In this document: positions 25,017-26,236 of the stretch, piece after piece
Numbering within the stretch: the first letter of the stretch is position 1
How the letters are laid out: every line of letters starts with the position of its first letter
Assembly (NCBI GenBank): GCA_049999725.1
Contig: JBNGIS010016288.1
Coordinates: 1-26,236 of the forward strand
Reading direction: 5' to 3'
DNA: 26,236 nucleotides
Source: Haplomitrium mnioides
Lineage: Eukaryota > Marchantiophyta > Haplomitriopsida > Calobryales
The notes under the pieces: generated by a model
Database searches by the model: none
The model's input: only the letters and a program-made list of their open reading frames with translations
Told to the model about the DNA's origin: nothing
Program-made: the position numbers and the translations under genes

Positions 25017-25650
25017 AGGATTTATTGGATCTCATTCACTGTTTCTGGATTTGTCCTAGGATCAGCACTATCTGGAAATGGGCAGGGAATATCATTAACA
25101 GATTAGTGATCTCCATTTGGGAGAATACCAAAAGGTGGAAGCCAAGCAGCAATGCATCCTAGGCGACAGAATCCCAAAGGCACTGGTCGTAGCTCAAGAT
25201 ATCTGGTCCTTACTAAGAGGAATAGTACTTTACTCCATATGGCCTTCTAGAAACGCTATAGTTTTCGAGAAGTCGCACATGGATATGTACTGCTTGAAAA
25301 AGAAAATCTGGATGAGACTGGTTAAGCACGGAAAGAAAGCTTGGCGTGATGCTTGTAGAGACTGGATGAAGGCTAAAAATGAAGAGAAAATAGAAAACAA
25401 TCTTGAAACCCTTGACAGAGCCTGGGCACCAGGCATTTTTTCTGTATACGTGATGAAGACAGTGTTCACTGGAATCTGATTGTTAGTAGTAATCTGGATT
25501 GAGGGTATAGGGTTACTTTGGTTTACTAGGCTAGATCCTGAAAGGAATTGACTGGTTGATGGTTTTGCCACTCGGCCTGATTGCTGGCTGTGGTTGTACC
25601 TTTGCTGCTTGAAAGTAAATAAAGTTGCTTGCTTTTGGTCAAAAAAAAAC
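25017..25650 (+). mobile_element. LINE-B copy 3 (+), inserted in LINE-C copy 5
   Basis: Starts within the zf-RVT region (HCFWICPRI near 25036-25062), continues with IWSLLRGIVLYSIWPSRNAI near 25200-25260 and KKAWRDACRDWMK near 25335-25372, then the 3' UTR and poly(A) (25641-25649). AAAGG on both sides (25012-25016 and 25651-25655) is a minimal target duplication. The flanks join into uninterrupted LINE-C sequence like that at 11260-11275. Confidence 0.83.
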
Positions 25651-25694
25651 AAAGGTGTCCAGCGACAGGTACCCAGCAATAGAATCTATCACAA
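25651..25694 (-). mobile_element. LINE-C copy 5 (-), continuation
   Basis: AAAGGTGTCC through AGCAATAGAATCTATCACAA matches 19970-20000 of LINE-C copy 4. It ends where LINE-A sequence begins. Confidence 0.75.
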
Positions 25695-26139
25695 TGGTCA
25701 ATGTGGGAGCCCCTGCCCACAGTCTGCTAGCCCAGACGATTTATATTCTCTTGTATGCAGATGACATTGTCCTCATGTCACCAACAAGTGCTGGACTTCA
25801 ACAACACCTAAAGGCACTTCACCAGAATTGCAGCCAATCTGGCATGATCACCAATATGAAGAAACCCAAAGTCCTGGTCTTTGGAAAATGGCCTACCACA
25901 GCACGGAGGGACACTTTCAAGATCAGACAAGACAATGTCAAAGTGATGGGCTAGTATACCTACCTGGGGATCCCAATACATACCCAAAGAGGATGAAGTT
26001 TGGAGCCGAATGCAGGATTACAGCAGGTCATGTCAACCTATACTAAATGAGTATCTCATGCAAGAAAAAGGATATATGGATATATACCCATGAGAATCGA
26101 CCTCTTCCATACCTTTGTTGTTCCAACAGCAACATATAT
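25695..26139 (+). pseudogene. LINE-A copy 4, reverse transcriptase fragment
   Basis: Plus-strand fragment parallel to 22760-23210 (-): YILLYADDIVLMSPTSAGL near 25740-25800, then MKKPKVLVFGKWPTTARRDT near 25858-25917. A stop at about 25953 and frameshifts break it. It ends in an AT-rich run at 26123-26138, where repeat T4 begins. Confidence 0.85.
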
Positions 26140-26236
26140 ATATTAGTTATGAAGTTGTGGAGAGCAAAACTAACCACAACAACACTTAAAAATGGAAGCT
26201 GCAATAGTCTAGGAAAAACCTACACATATCACAACT
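26140..26236. repeat. Repeat T copy 4, partial at window end
   Basis: TAGTTATGAAGTTGTGGAGAG through CCTACACATATCACAACT matches the first ~97 bases of T2 and T3. It is inserted in LINE-A copy 4 and runs off the window. Confidence 0.85.

Noticed and set aside
1-26236. CRISPR arrays, prokaryotic operons, tRNA or rRNA genes
   Set aside because: The direct repeats seen are LTR or LINE parts, not spaced short repeats, and no cloverleaf or rRNA signature was recognised on either strand by eye.

Overview
The window is nuclear DNA of a land plant and probably of a fern. It holds one long single-exon PLS-type pentatricopeptide repeat (PPR) gene with a complete DYW domain, which is a family of land-plant organelle RNA editing. 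Almost everything else I can identify is retrotransposon wreckage: Copia LTR elements, three LINE-related families, solo LTRs and two short unclassified repeat families. The fern assignment is inference from the very regular PPR modules and the mix of LINE types. No rRNA, tRNA, CRISPR array or prokaryotic operon was found.

Layout. 92-2555: 3' part of a Copia element (Copia-1), split by a solo LTR. 2576-3822: a short LINE-C tail, then a second Copia 3' end (Copia-2) split by repeat R1, with part of its LTR. 4025-5165: LINE-A tail and repeat R2. 5564-6810: decayed DYW PPR pseudogene (-). 7367-9844: intact-looking PPR-DYW gene (-). 11163-16985: a deeply nested block. An inverted pair of LINE-C copies carries, in order, repeat T1, a solo LTR, a LINE-B insertion (itself split by a T2-T3 unit), a second solo LTR and a Copia scrap. 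17088-18740: LINE-A pieces. 18793-22041: Copia-3 primer binding site, leader, gag and protease, with LINE-B inside the leader and LINE-C inside that LINE-B. 22042-23384: LINE-A reverse transcriptase (-). 23395-24916: Copia-4 3' LTR and pol (-). 24917-26236: LINE-C split by LINE-B, a LINE-A reverse transcriptase piece and repeat T4.

How the parts relate. Target-site duplications that I matched by eye let most insertions be ordered in time. LINE-B inserted into LINE-C and LINE-C inserted into LINE-B, so the two were active in the same period. LINE-C looks like a family that carries only a gag-like ORF1 joined directly to a 3' UTR, with no reverse transcriptase. LINE-B supplies an ORF2-type protein, and both families end in a similar 3' hairpin, which suggests mobilisation in trans. 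No retroelement ORF in the window is intact. The PPR gene is the only plausible functional protein gene, and even it lacks an obvious in-frame ATG ahead of its first repeat.

All family assignments rest on reading motifs and on comparing copies within this window. No database search was run.
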